Source: Heterohyrax brucei (taxonomy: Eukaryota > Chordata > Mammalia > Hyracoidea > Procaviidae). Taken from it: 64,000 bases of DNA. The stretch covers positions 71,201,296 to 71,265,295 of the forward strand of contig CM053142.1 in assembly GCA_028571685.1 (NCBI GenBank). Direction: 5' to 3'. The translations under genes and the position numbers were made by a program. This document shows, piece after piece, positions 35,772 through 47,598 of this stretch (the first letter of the stretch is position 1; each line of letters begins with the position of its first letter). Below the pieces are notes generated by a model, which was not told the DNA's origin, ran no database searches, and was given only the letters and a program-made list of their open reading frames with translations.

Positions 35772-36334
35772 CCCATCTGGTCAGGTCTCTGGCAATCTAA
35801 ATAAAGCACTTCTAAGACATTCAACCTGCACACTGGGTTAGTAATGACAAGTGGCCCGAGTCCGCAACCAGGTTTTTCCCAACATTTGGTTCTGTGGTAT
35901 ATGCAGTTGCTGTGAGTCAGGGGTGAACCCACCTAACAGAAGTAGCAATATGACCTTCAATGACTAAATGCAATAATCATATTTATTCACTGTTAGCTAC
36001 TTGCATAGCATTGGCATGTTTTATGACTCATTTTCAGAAAACAGTGCTTGCAACTGTGGAATTTGTTGGTTCTCACCTCTACCCGTACATACTTGATACA
36101 GTTGAAGAGAAATTGTTCTAAAAAAATATTTGTTACTCAGGGTTTTCCCCTTGTGCCTTCCCCAAAGAACCTTCTAGAGAAGGAACATACTTACTTACTT
36201 CATAATTCTCCCTCTTCTGTTTTCTTCTAAATGTTAAAAATACCCTGGAATGTTATTCTTGGCCCTTTCCCTCACTCCTGATAGATCCACGTTCTCGTCT
36301 GCAGCTTCCATTGTTGCTCTTTCATGAGCCATCT

Positions 36335-36420
36335 CCACGTGTAGTTTCCAAAGAGCTCCCGGTAGATTTGAACTACTGACCTTTTGACTAGCAGCTGTAG
36401 CTTAGCTACTATTTCCATCT
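36335..36420 (-). mobile_element. AfroSINE fragment, antisense
   Basis: 'ccggtagatttgaactactg' and 'accttttgactagcagctgt' are the antisense SINE head. Confidence 0.7.
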
Positions 36421-36489
36421 CCTCCTAGCAGCCAGAATTATCTTTCTAAACTATGAGCTATACTGCATCTTTCCTCTCAACCAGAACCA

Positions 36490-36680
36490 GATACCATCCT
36501 GTTGACATTGATCCATGGTTAGCCATATATGTCACAGAGAACTCTGCCTCGTAGGGTTTTTTCATTGGCTGAATTTTTTGGAAGTAGATCTTCAGATTTT
36601 TCTTCTAAGATATCTCTAGGTGAGCTTCAACTTGCAACTTTTTGGTTAGCAGTCCAGCATGTTAACCAACTCAGGGACTT
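36490..36680 (-). mobile_element. AfroSINE long variant, antisense
   Basis: 'cctcgtagggttttttcatt', 'ggaagtagatcttcagattt', 'gcaactttttggttagcagt' match the long variant at 62465-62675. Confidence 0.75.
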
Positions 36681-36689
36681 GACCCTCCA

Positions 36690-37172
36690 ATAACTTCCCA
36701 TTGCAATTAGAGAAAAGTGTATCAAAGTCCCTTCACTTTCCTATAAAGTCCAGCAGGATCTGACATCTTTATGTCTTCTCAGCCTCATCTGTTATCACTA
36801 GTTATTCTTCACCTTTACTTCTGCTGCCGTGTAGATTATATTAAGTCTGCAAAAACTTCTCTCTGTTTCTGATACCTGCCAGCTCCTTCCTTCCTTAGGC
36901 CCTCTGCTCCAGATAATTCCTATGTCTGGAATACTCCTGCCTCAGATCTTCACACTCTTCTGGAGACTTTCCCTGATTGTTCAGTCGAACAGGACCTGCC
37001 AGATTCTCTGTCACACCCATTTTTATAATGTCACACTACCTGAAATGAGTTACCTTCCTTGTCCTTGCTGCACTGGAAGGTCTAAGACAGCAAGTACTTT
37101 CCCTTCCTTGTTCACAGCTCTTTGTTGCCTGGTACATAACAGACACATAATAAATCTTTATTGAATGATTGT
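36690..37172 (+). mobile_element. L2 LINE 3' end
   Basis: 'ataaagtccagcaggatctg', 'ggaatactcctgcctcagat', 'aacagacacataataaatct' and 'ttattgaatgattg' follow the L2 ORF2 end and 3' UTR. Confidence 0.8.
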
Positions 37173-37411
37173 TCACAGTTTCAAGCAATGAACAGTAATA
37201 CTGTGTACAGTGTTACAAGTTATTGTATTAATACTTTTTCTAAGATATTTGATAAAATTTTATTTTTCAGTTCTTGAAGATATCTACTGAACCCGTTGCT
37301 GTTAATTCCAGAGTCTACTAAACAGAGTTTATCAATGTTCTGTATTGTCATATAGGAAATGTTCTCTGAAACAGCTCCACAGCTTCCAGGGGTCAGACTA
37401 CCTGAACTAGC

Positions 37412-37478
37412 TTAAAACTACTAGTCTAGACTTAAAACTACTTAAAAGACTACTAGATTTAAAACTACTAGTCTAGAC
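37412..37478. repeat. Local 47-bp direct duplication
   Basis: A 20-base segment starting 'ttaaaactactagtctag' occurs at 37412-37431 and again at 37459-37478, exact, with a shorter third 'ttaaaactacttaaaag' piece between them. Confidence 0.9.
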
Positions 37479-37534
37479 CACTTTCACATTGCCGTGGAAA
37501 TGGTTACAACACGTGGTGATGCCATGTGCTTCAG

Positions 37535-37690
37535 GGAAAAACTGTGCTCCATGGAGTTTTCAGCAGCTGTAATCTTACAGAGGTAGATCATGAGGTCTTT
37601 CTTTGTGGTACTTCTGGGTGGGTTCAATCCACCAACCTTTGGGTTAGTTGCCCAGTACAAACCGTTTGCATCACCTTGGGAACTTACAGG
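37535..37690 (-). mobile_element. AfroSINE long variant, antisense
   Basis: 'gctccatggagttttcagca', 'gtagatcatgaggtctttct', 'gggttcaatccaccaacctt' follow the antisense variant order. Confidence 0.7.
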
Positions 37691-37699
37691 AAAGCTGAC

Positions 37700-37880
37700 A
37701 GCTCCATTTATGTCACTATGAGGTTTGGAATTAAACAGAGCTAGTTGGGGATCATAGCTCTGTCATTTACTATTTAAATAAATAAGAAAAATGATTTAAC
37801 CTTAGTAAATCTCAGTTTTTCCTTAATAAAATGGGAATAATGATTGTTCTGAGAATTAAAGAAGAATATTACAATAAACA
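37700..37880 (+). mobile_element. MIR SINE
   Basis: 'agctctgtcatttactattt', 'aaatctcagtttttccttaa', 'aaaatgggaataatgattg' follow the MIR consensus. Confidence 0.7.
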
Positions 37881-38104
37881 TTTTTAAAAGTGCAGTAACA
37901 CTTCAATCTATAATGAAGGACCTTTTTTTTCCCCCAGTCTGCCACAGGTAGATTGTAAAATATGATAAAAACGAATTATAACGGAAATGAAATTTTTTTA
38001 AAAAATAAAGATATCCAAAGTAGAATTATTTATTTTGAAATATGTTGATCAGAATCAGTAGTCATAGGATTATATTTCAATAAACATAAGCAGAATAGAC
38101 ATGT

Positions 38105-38220
38105 CGCTGTTGGTAGGTGCCATCAAGGCCCTTCTCTTGTGGAGCCATTGGGTAGGTTTGAACTGCCAACCATTCTGTTAGTAGTAGAATGCTTAACTGT
38201 TGTGCCACCAGGTCCTTAGA
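38105..38220 (-). mobile_element. AfroSINE fragment, antisense
   Basis: 'ggtaggtttgaactgccaac' and 'ttaactgttgtgccaccagg' are the antisense head; directly followed by a second copy. Confidence 0.75.
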
Positions 38221-38223
38221 ATA

Positions 38224-38386
38224 CAATCCAAACCCATTTCCACTGAGTTGATTCCAATTCATAGAGACCCTATAGGTCAGAGTAGAAATGCCCCGTAGAA
38301 TTTCCAAGGAGCATCTAGCAGATTTGAACTGCCAACCTCATGGTTAGCAGACATGCCCTTGACTACTGTGCCACCTTAGAGTAAAT
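38224..38386 (-). mobile_element. AfroSINE, antisense
   Basis: 'tgagttgattccaattcata', 'gagaccctataggtcagagt', 'gatttgaactgccaacctca', 'actactgtgccacc' give a nearly complete copy. Confidence 0.9.
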
Positions 38387-38704
38387 GTAATCTAAAAATA
38401 TTATAAAAACTGTACTTTTAGATAATTATGATTAACAAATCTTATTAACTTCAAACGTTGACTTTCTAAAATTGTAGCTAATCCCACATGTAAGAGTTAA
38501 ATTGTATTTCCCGTACTGAATTACTGTGACCACACTTTGAATGACATATTATTTGTACTAACAGGTAAAATTTGTAATACAACAAATAAGTTTGTTTGGG
38601 TTGAACTAACAACAGCACTCTGCCTACCTACAGAAGGTGAAGAGTATCTAAACTCTTCTCATTTCATTTAATAACACTGACACTAGAGGATCCAGTTTCA
38701 AAAA

Positions 38705-38930
38705 GGTATGAGTTCCTTGGTGGCAAGAACAGTTAAGCACCAGACTACTAGCTGAAAGGTTAATGGTTAAACCCCACCAAAAAAGCACCTGGAAAGTCAA
38801 GCTGGGCTTTCTATTTTTGAAAACTCACAGCCTTGAAACCACGTAGAACAGTTCCACCCTGCACACGTGGGGTTACCATGAGTCAAAGATGACTCAGCTG
38901 CGACTAAAAACGACAAGATGAAGGAATGGT
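38705..38930 (+). mobile_element. AfroSINE-type SINE, 'cacagccttgaaacc' variant
   Basis: 'gagttccttggtggcaagaa', 'ctcacagccttgaaaccacg', 'gaacagttccaccctgcaca', 'ggttaccatgagtcaaagat' match the variant at 3420-3572. Confidence 0.8.
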
Positions 38931-39639
38931 AGAAGAGATTCTAAAATAATTTCAGCAAGCTAAAGATATTTATTTTTAAATTTTATCCAAAAGGATGCAA
39001 AGATACTGTTTTTCAAAATGTATCTTCAGTAATACATCAGTTACCATTTCCAACAAGTTATTATGTAAAGCCGATAATTAATTTTTGTTAACCTGAAAAA
39101 AATTAAATCAATAGATTTCAAATTTTATGCACAGTTGTGCTACATCCGAGAAAATAACCACAGCATATCTTAACTTTTTAATGTAGTCCTAGTTCACATC
39201 ACTCATACACAGCTCAGGAAAGAAGGGATCCACTGCTGAGTCTGACAGCACCACGCCAGTCTATGTCCTGTTGTGCAAGGCGGATCCACTGACTGCTCAT
39301 GGAAATGCCAAGTTGCTATCAGTTTTTAAATGTTCTGTTGGTGTCTGGATTTAGCTCACCATTGCCTCCTAAGACACAGTTTATAGGCAGTCACTGACCC
39401 TGCAGGCACACTTTGATTAGCACATGCTGACCTCTGTGAGTTCAATACATTATAAGTAATAGTAGGGCTTTTCATTAAAATGTAGCCATCTAGAACTCCA
39501 CTTTTCTATAGAAAGAGGTGCTGTCTGTTAACTGGTTAATAAACCAGAACTGTGCTGTTGTTGAGCCTAGTTAGACTCTATAGGACAGAATAGAAATACC
39601 AGGTGAGATTTCTAAGACTGTAATTTTTACAGTATTTTA

Positions 39640-40087
39640 TGGTACTTTTCAATCACATCATATGCATGTAAAAGCTGGACGATGAATAAGGAAAACTGAA
39701 GAACTGATGCCTTTGAATTATATTATTGGCAAACAATGCCAAGTATACCAAGGACTGCTAAAATAACAAAGAAATCTGATTTGAAAGTAGTACAGCCAGA
39801 ATGCTCCTCAGTAGCAAGAACAGCAAGACTTCAACTCACATACTTTGGACATGTTATCAGGAGGGAATCAGTTCTTAGAGAAGGATATCACACTTGGTAA
39901 AGTAGAAAGTCAAAGAAAAAGAGGAAGATTCTCAATGAGATGGATTACCAAGGTGGCTGCACCAGTGGGTTTAAGCGTAGTAAGGATTGTGGAGATGGCG
40001 CGCGACCGGGCAGTGTTTTGTCCTGTTGTACGTGAGATCACTATGAGTCAGAACTGACTCACCAGTACCTAACACCAACAAGCAACA
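39640..40087 (+). mobile_element. RTE/BovB-type LINE 3' end
   Basis: 'catatgcatgtaaaagctgg', 'gaactgatgcctttgaatta', 'cacatactttggacatgtta', then the tail 'actatgagtcagaactgact' and 'cagtacctaacaccaac'. Confidence 0.88.
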
Positions 40088-40094
40088 ACCTTTA

Positions 40095-40202
40095 GGGAAG
40101 CAAACTGCCATAGCTTACTCCTGTGGAGCAGCTGGTGGATTTGAACTGTGGACCTTTCATTTAGCAGTCAAGCCACTTAATCCCTATACCACCAGGTTTC
40201 CT
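40095..40202 (-). mobile_element. AfroSINE fragment, antisense
   Basis: 'gtggatttgaactgtggacc', 'tttagcagtcaagccactta' and 'tataccaccagg' are the antisense SINE head. Confidence 0.8.
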
Positions 40203-40339
40203 TTAATCTCTTTTTTCTCTGTGTATAATAGCTATGGCACTTACATCACATTCACTATGATAATACCTCTCAAAAACATGGCCATAATGCAAGACTTTGC
40301 ACTTATACTCTTATATGCCTACCTATTAGAATTTGAAAG

Positions 40340-41400
40340 CATTTGGGGGAAAAAAGGAAAAAGGAGCAATTTTACATAATTATGAAGCACTCCAGTTTGC
40401 TTATTTTCCACAGAAACTTTTCTTCTGCAAATTCCCTAAATTTCTGTTTACCTAGAAATGTCTTAATTTCACCATCATATTTGAGAAACAATTTTTGCTG
40501 GATATATAATTCCTTGCTGGCAGTTTTTTCCTTCAAGCTTTGTACATGTCATCCCATTGCCTTCTTGTTTGCAAGAGGTTTCTGCTGAGTAGTCCAAACT
40601 TAGTCTTATCGACTCTCTTTGGGAGATTATTTTTCGTTTAACTATAGCTACCTTTAAGAGCATCCTCTTATCTTTAGCTTTGGCAAGTTTTATTGTAATA
40701 TGATTTTAGGTCTTTTTTGGGTATCTACCTTGTATGATATTCAGTGAGCATGATGGATCTACAGTATCTTCTCATCTTTCACGATATCAGGGAAGTTTTC
40801 TGTCAACAAATCTTCAACAGTTCTCTCTGTATTTTTTATTATTTTTCCCTGTTCTGGTACTCCAATCATTCATAAATTATTCCTCTTGATAGAGTCTTAT
40901 GTAACTCTTAGTGTGTCTTCATTTTGTTTTTCATTCTTTTATCTGCTTTTTCCTCAGATATGTTAGTGTCAATTGCTATGTCTTCAATCTTGCTGATCCT
41001 GCCTTCTATTCCCTCAATTCTACTCCTTTGACTTTCTATTGAGTTGTCAAACTCTGTAATTTATTAATCTGCTAAATTTCTAATAGCTGTCTGTCATGTG
41101 TTTCTTGCAGCCTGTTCGATTTGTTACGTTCTGCTGAGATTTGCCTGATCTTTCTGATCTCTTGAAGAGTTCTAAATATTAGTCTTCTGTATTGTACTTC
41201 TGGTAATTCCATGAAGTTCTTTTCATCTGGAAAATGTCTTGATTCTTTGTTTTGGGAGCTTTCTGAAGCCGTCATATCTTCCTCTTTAAGTTATTTGATA
41301 TTCACTGCTGTCTTCAAGCCATCAGTAAGTTGTGTACTTATTTATGGTTGCTTATTGTGTTGCAACTTCTTCTTTTTTGTTGTTTTGTTTTGATTTGAAA
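40340..41400 (-). pseudogene. L1 ORF1 fossil, antisense
   Basis: The minus-strand frame 40663-40475 reads ORF1 C-terminal sequence (SAETSCKQEGN, GIIYPAKI). The antisense text from 40690 to 41275 covers the RRM and coiled-coil regions, as at 19500-20136. Several frame changes; non-functional. Confidence 0.75.
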
Positions 41401-41574
41401 TGCCCAAATAGGTTGGTCATGAGAGCTAGTTTGATTACTGGTGCTTTAGCAACTCTAACATCCTGTCAACAGGTGGTTAGAGCTGTTGCTAGGCATGAGA
41501 GCTCAGCTGTCTGTTTATTTTCTCACGGAAGTTTGCCATCTCATCCTAGAAAAAGTGCTATATACCTCATTTCA

Positions 41575-41860
41575 AAAATATCACTATAGTCACCTTCAAA
41601 GTACTCCCCCTGGGAAGCTATGCATCCACACCAGCACCTAGTCCACACTTTAAAGCAATTTTGGAACTCTTTTTCTGGAATGGTCATCAGAGCTGTTGTC
41701 ATATTACCCTTGATGTCCCCAGTGTCATCAAAATGCCTTCCTCTCAGTATTTCCTTCATCTTTGAGTAAAGAGGTCAGTAGGGGCCAGAACAGGTGAGTA
41801 GGAAGGGTGTTCTGGTACTGTTGCTTGTTTACTGGCTAAGAACCCTCACAGACAACTATA
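41575..41860 (-). pseudogene. Tc1/mariner transposase C-terminal fossil
   Basis: The minus-strand frame 41759-41541 encodes KEILRGRHFDDTGDIKGN, then EFQNCFKVW and CIASQGEYFEGDY. This is the C-terminal region of a mariner-family transposase (after the last catalytic Asp block). Frames upstream on the minus strand to about 41860 ('agaaccctcacagacaact') continue the family with disruptions. No terminal inverted repeats were identified. Confidence 0.85.
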
Positions 41861-43030
41861 AAATTAAGTTTACAAACTTGCCACCTTGCCACCATGCATG
41901 ACTGTTCTGGAAAGAGCTCCATAATTGCTTTGAAGGGTAGACTAGACACTAGCATTGGTGCACAGTTTCCCCTATGGGAGTATTTTGAAAGTGACTGTAG
42001 TGGTAGTCAGCAATGAGGTATGTAGCGCTTAAAACAATTAAGTTTGTGGATTTAATTGTCAGACCTCATATATTCAGTTCAGGTGCCCAGGTAGTCAGTC
42101 TTCAAGTAGGTGGTGTGGGCTCTCCCCTACAGTCCTAGATGGGCACGGGTGATTAGTGCATGCAGTGGTAGGTGGCTGCACACACTGACAAAGAAGGTAG
42201 GGAGTTAACAGCTGTCCATCAGTGTCTGTAGGGAAGGCTCTACCCTATTCCTTAATGAGAACAGGTAGATACCTTTTGCTGCAGGACAGCAGGCGTGCTG
42301 GATACTGCATGCAGTGCTTAAATGCTTTCAAGGTCTGTAGACATTTTATGTCAGTGCCTAGGCAAAGACCTGTTACTGTCCTGAGTTCCTGACTTCGGAG
42401 AGCTGGTAGATTTTCTTTTCCGCCGTTTGTTAAATTGTTTCCTCTTCAAGTCTGGGAGAATGACTTAGAGCACGTGTGAAAGGTCATGATACTTCCAGCC
42501 TAGGTAGTATGTCAGAATACGGAGCCTAGGGCAGGACAGTGAAAGAAGAGGGAAGCACTGGGGAAAAATAGAGATGTTTAGCCCAAAGGAAAGTTTTAGA
42601 TGCAGGCCACTTAGTTTTTGATGATCAAATGATACTTTTCACTGATTCTTGTGGGCTCTGTGCTGCTTAGTCTCTCCTGCTGAGGAAGACACTCTCAGAA
42701 CACCACTGCTTCTCTTACCGTGCTAGATTCCTTGAATCTTTCTGTGGGATGTCATTCTCACTAGGTCAGGTCTGGCCACTCCCAAGTACTTCCAGACCTG
42801 CTCTCTTCCCTGTTGCTCCCTATGATTTCTCAACTTTTTCTTTGATGTTCAGGGCTCCTAGAATGTCATATGTGATCACTTCATTTGTTACTTTGGATCT
42901 TTGTTGTTAGAGGGATTACAGGAAGCGTCTTAGCCCAAGCTTGAGACTTTTCTTCAACAGAGGTACATTAGAATAGAGAGAGCTATTCATGATTATTTTT
43001 TAAGAAAAAATTTCAAGTTGCACTTGTGAT
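41861..43030. other. Unassigned DNA
   Basis: No gene or clear repeat recognised. Confidence 0.35.
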
Positions 43031-43425
43031 GGTTAATGTTATGTACCAACTTGATTAGGCTATGATTGTTAATCATTTGGCAGACTCTATGTAACTATCC
43101 ATCTTCCATCTGGGGATCTGATGTGAACATTTTTTGGTTGGAAGGGAAGTTTCTTTGGGAGTGTGGCCTGCTTCCGGTGTAAAAATGGATGCTATAGAAC
43201 AACTTGTTCTTTTCTTCTCAACCCTGCATTCTTCTCATCACCTGATGTCCTACCACCTACCACCTGACTTGCAGATTTTGGGTTTGTCAGCCTTTTCAGT
43301 TATGTGAGCTAGCAGAGATATTCAGCCTGTTGTCTGATCTATGGATTTCGAATTTATTAGCCCGTGGCATATGCAGGAGCCATTTCATCACAATTGTTTA
43401 GGCCGTTTCCTTTGAGTAAATTCCT
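43031..43425 (+). mobile_element. LTR fragment (ERVL/MaLR-like), sense
   Basis: 'ggttaatgttatgtaccaac', 'ttgattaggctatgattgtt', 'gggagtgtggcctgcttccg', 'ttgcagattttgggtttgtc'. Related to 468-800. Confidence 0.55.
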
Positions 43426-43431
43426 TTCTAT

Positions 43432-43595
43432 GTAGCCCTGATAGGGCACTGGATAAGAGCTTAGCTGCTAACCAAAAGGTCGCTAGCTTAAATTCACCAG
43501 CTATTCCTTGGAAACATAATGGAACATTCTACAATGCCCTATAGAGTTATAATGAGTCAGAACTGACTCAACAGCAACAGGTTTGGTCTTTATAT
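43432..43595 (+). mobile_element. AfroSINE
   Basis: 'aaccaaaaggtcgctagctt', 'ttccttggaaacataatgga', 'gttataatgagtcagaactg' and 'caacagcaacaggtttgg' give the full sense copy. Confidence 0.92.
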
Positions 43596-44232
43596 CTATG
43601 TTTTTCCAACTTTGTTACTGATGTCCAACTGATGCAAGGGTCCTTGTCTTTCCCTGAGGAAGAATGCTCAAGGGAGACAGAGTTGATTGTAACTTTAGTA
43701 AGTTTATTTTGCTTATGATGAGTTAAAGGAGTCAGCAGGAGACTAAGCCTTGCCAGGAAACTGCCTTAGTTCTTGTTTCAAGTCGAAGGTGTTTTATAGC
43801 TTAGCAATGACAAGGAAGTTATATTTTAGTCATAGCTTTTCCAAGAAAGGGTAGGATCATTGTAATTATGTGTGTGCATATTCACCCTTCAAGATGGAGC
43901 CATTTTAACCAACATTGCACAGATGTGATGTCACCTTCTATGGCTTCTATTTCTGTGGCCTCCTTTCTTTATTCTGCAGAGTTTAATTGCTCCATCATCT
44001 TCTGTGCATGCTCTGTACTTGCACAGCTGTGCAACTCTCATCCCAAAAGATTATATCAGTTATATGGCATAAAGAAGTGATGGTATCTTGACCTGCAATA
44101 ATTTTCAGTAATAAAGAAGTACAGGTGGTACTTCCTTTCTCCATGGTCTCCTTCAGGGGCCAAGATTGAAGATTGAAGGTCGTCTTCCAAATGTTCTCTG
44201 TTGCTCAACCCTATCGCCCCTTTCCTCCTTAT

Positions 44233-44730
44233 CATGGATTGAATTGTCTCCATCCCCCACCCCCAAAATGAATGTAGCAATTAGGCTGGGACATGATTCC
44301 AGGTAGTGTTGATGTGCTTATGTGTTGTAAATCCTTCCTCTAGGATGTTAACGATGGTGATTGGGCTACAGCTGTGTGAATGAGGTAAGACTCAATCTGT
44401 AAGACTGTATAGTGCTTTGAGGTGATCTCTTGGGATATAAAGGAAAGAGAAGCAAGCAGAGAGTTGAGGACCTCATACCATCAGAAAAGAAATAGTGCTG
44501 GAAGCATATTGCATCTTTTGGACCCAGGTTCCTTGTGTCTCAGAAGCTCCCAGTCCAGGGGAAGATTGATAACCAGGATCTTTCTCCAGAGCAAAACAGG
44601 CATCACCTGGAACTGATACCCTCAATTTGGAGTTTTAACCTACTTTTCTGTGGGAAAATAAATTTCTCTTTGTTAAAGTCATCCTATTGTAGTATTTCTG
44701 TTATAGCATTAGTCAGCTGAGACACTCCTC
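44233..44730 (+). mobile_element. MaLR-type LTR, sense
   Basis: 'tggattgaattgtctccatc', then 'ggaacctgg'-type text, a polyadenylation signal in 'gggaaaataaatttctcttt' (44654-44672), 'gttaaagtcatcctattgta', 'tttctgttatagcattag' and an end near 'agctgagaca'. It is the sense counterpart of the antisense copies at 13106, 26812, 33468, 56952 and 59765. Confidence 0.8.
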
Positions 44731-45174
44731 TAGACAACGCAGAAAAAGACATCCTCTATTGCTGAAAAAATAAAATCATTTTTACTCAAACTAGAAGTTG
44801 AGAGACACTTAACTAGATAATAGTGAAGCAGAATCCATAATGTTCACAGTGAGTGGATATTTTTTCTGTTTCCAAAAAATAACTCAGAAAATAATAATTT
44901 ACAGCTTAAAAAACATGAAGTAGCTTAGAAAGGCAGAAGAGGACAAAAACTGATCTCCCAAATAGGTATGAGTTAAACTGTTGAGTAAAATTAGTATTAT
45001 CCATCTATATAGCAAAATTATTTGTTACACAAGCAATACAATTTGACATTAACACAGTACATGCTTTCTTGTGCTTCCTGAATATGACAGTCAAGGTAGA
45101 ACTACTTCTTGAGATAGTACTTCTGAAATGCTACATAAGGGCATTTTTTTGTCACTTAGTCTTGAGATTAAAAG

Positions 45175-45725
45175 ATGCATTGCACTGGGAAAGTCTGCTG
45201 CAAAGGATCTCTTAACATGTTGAAAAGTAAAGATGTCACCTTGAAGACTAAGGTGCACCTGAACCACGCCATGTTATTTTCAATCACATCATAAACATGC
45301 AAGAGCTAGACAGTGAATAAGGAAGACAGATGAAGAGTTGATGCCTTTGAATTGTGGTGCTGGAGAAGAACATGGAAAGTACCATGGACTGCCAAAAGAA
45401 CAAACATATCTGTCCTGGAAGAAGTACAACCGGAGTGCTTCTTGGAAGCAAGGATGGTGAGACTGTGTCTTACATATTTGGACATATTGTGAGGAGGTAT
45501 CAGTCTTTGGAGATGGACATCATGCTTGGTAGAACAGAGGGACAGTGAAAAAGAGGAAGACCCTCAACAAGATGGATTGGCACAGTGGCTGCAACAATGG
45601 GCTTAAGCATAAAATTGACTGTGGACATGGCCCAGAACAGAGCAGTGTTTCATTTTGTTGTGCAGAGGGTCGCTATCAGTTGGAACTGACCTGACCACAT
45701 CCAGCAATCACCACCACCACCACAG
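45175..45725 (+). mobile_element. RTE/BovB-type LINE 3' end
   Basis: 'tctgctgcaaaggatctctt', 'gatgcctttgaattgtggtg', 'atcatgcttggtagaacaga', ending 'cgctatcagttggaactgac' and a degenerate (CAC)n tail. It lies 600 bp before the duplicated block. Confidence 0.9.
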
Positions 45726-46879
45726 GAAGACGACTGATTAGCTTACTGTGTCCTGTGGCGGTATGCATGAATATCAGTTAAAGAGGAAGAAATACTATGA
45801 TAGGCTTTGCCTGATGGTAATTTTGAGGCTTCTCTTGTATATAATTTTAGAAAAAAGAGAGAGATTTTGATTTCAATTCTAATTTAAGACTTTTTTTTGC
45901 CCTTAAAATAGACATTTAGATTGTTTACAGTCACTATTGTTTTTCTTTTAAAAGTTTATACGTGTGGATTTTTTTTTGCTGTTACTACATTTTATACTGT
46001 CTTTTTGCCTTCTATTAAGGTGCAGTTTGTTTGGTTATCCTTTTTGGCATTATCAGCTGCATTCCATTGTTAACTCTATGATTAGGTAGTTCTAAGCAGA
46101 GGCTGTCTCCTGATGCCTCTAAGTGTAACTTGTGCATTTTAGCCCTAGTCCTCTCGTTCACAGGCTTCTGCACGTTGCTATTGCTGTTTGCATTCGTTTT
46201 TAGGTGAGTTTATTGCGTGGAGTCCTGATGTGAAAGCTGTGCCTGTGTTGTCAAACAAATGTCTTTAGAATTTTACTTACCTCTCAGCAAGGGAATAAAT
46301 TGGATAGGTAAAAATTCTCTTTAACAATATTACCATGGACATAGCAACGCACACTACAGCTGTTGGTCTTAATTGTTTTTTTTCTTTATAAGCTGCTGCT
46401 GTTTTAATTCCCTCCAGTCATTCTCAGTGGTTTCTGAGAGTATTTTTTCAGCTAAGTGTACAAGGGTCTTGACATCAGTTGATCTTTGCTTATTATCAGT
46501 AATTCATGTTGCACATTTTACAGAACAGTTATCAGACCTTGGAATAAGTAACATCTGTTAGGATAAGGGCTGCTGCACGCTCCTGTGTCACGAGGCTTTA
46601 AGGGTTTTAAGGCAAAATTATATTAAGCCAATAATATAAATTTACTGAATGTACGATTTGCAAACCTAGGTACGATTCCGACAAGATTGTCAAAAATGTT
46701 CTGAATTTCAGAAGAACTGGGCCTAAGAGAAAGCTAAAGAACCCTATCTGGTTTCCTGTTGACTTCTTTTTCCTGGCTATTCACCCAATTCAGAGAAAAC
46801 AAAACCTAACAAAACAGAATCGAAAGCACAAGTGGCCGTAGGGCTGACGGTGACATAGCTCCGGCTTCTCAAAGTCTCT

Positions 46880-47060
46880 TGCCAGTGAGGCCCGGGTCGG
46901 TGCAGCCCACTCCCCAGGGTATGGTCTGGGCGGCAGGTTCAGTGAGTGGGTATCTGCCTGGATGAAGACCCTGGGGTGGGAGGCAGGACTTGAGAGAGGG
47001 CCAGCAGGAGCTGCAAGAAGCCGGGCTGGAGCAGAGCAGCTGGCCAGCAGCCCAGAGAAC
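46880..47060. promoter_or_regulatory. GC-rich block upstream of candidate exon (copy A), possible promoter region
   Basis: A locally GC-rich stretch ('gaggcccgggtcggtgcagc', 'gcaagaagccgggctggagc') in AT-rich surroundings, 300-550 bp before the exon-like segment. Conserved in copy B (52390-52570). A regulatory role is inferred only from position and conservation. Confidence 0.3.
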
Positions 47061-47354
47061 ACGCAGCCCACCCTGTGCTTCCTGGTTGGGCTGAAAAGAG
47101 GAACAATCTCGAAGAGGCAAAAGCAGGTAATAAGAAAGCACCTTCTCCGAGATCCTTTCATTCTCGAAGTGGGAGTGTGCCCTGGAATTCACAGACTCAC
47201 TGTCTATTGCACAAAGTGAAACTTACCCCACGGGCATTTACAAGAATAGTCTTTCACGAGAGCTGCAGGACTGTTAGTTTCCAGTTATTCCTCCACAACT
47301 TATTTTTTTTTTAAAGCTGTTACAGGGTGCTCCTCTAATGGGAAGCTATCAGCT

Positions 47355-47424
47355 GTGGTGGTTTCATCCAAAATATTACAAGGAGACCCTGCATTCAAAG
47401 ATAGTATGCTGGAGAAAGGATCAG
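47355..47424 (+). pseudogene. Duplicate of the candidate CLEC2 first exon (distal copy), upstream starts lost
   Basis: This is the paralogous segment of 53176-53254 inside the tandem duplication. It stays open in the same frame (VVSSKILQGDPAFKD then SMLEKGS) and keeps the donor tcag|gtaatg at 47425. Aligned to the proximal copy, the first ATG reads CTA and the second in-frame ATG (53203) reads ATA. Only the third, at 47406, remains, which would give a tail of about seven residues. It may be a dead first exon, or an alternative first exon of the gene downstream. Function unproven. Confidence 0.45.
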
Positions 47425-47548
47425 GTAATGCAACTGATGACAAAGCAGGAAAGAACCCTCATTCAGGCAAGCCAGTGCTCCACAGTCCATCCCTACAGAA
47501 GGGAATGCGTTTTGAAAGGTTGTACTTATATCTTGTGCTTGATAAATG

Positions 47549-47598
47549 CACACACACACACACACACACACGTATATACACACACATATATATATGTT
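47549..47598. repeat. (CA)n/(TA)n microsatellite, copy A only
   Basis: A run of CA from 47549 to about 47571, then 'cgtatatacacacacatatatatatg'-type sequence in short runs. Absent at the matching site in copy B (about 53405). Confidence 0.95.

Noticed and set aside
46790-47192. Minus-strand open frames of 107-123 codons
   Set aside because: They lie over the GC-rich block, where long frames arise by chance; the frames are not preserved in the homologous stretch at 52370-52633.
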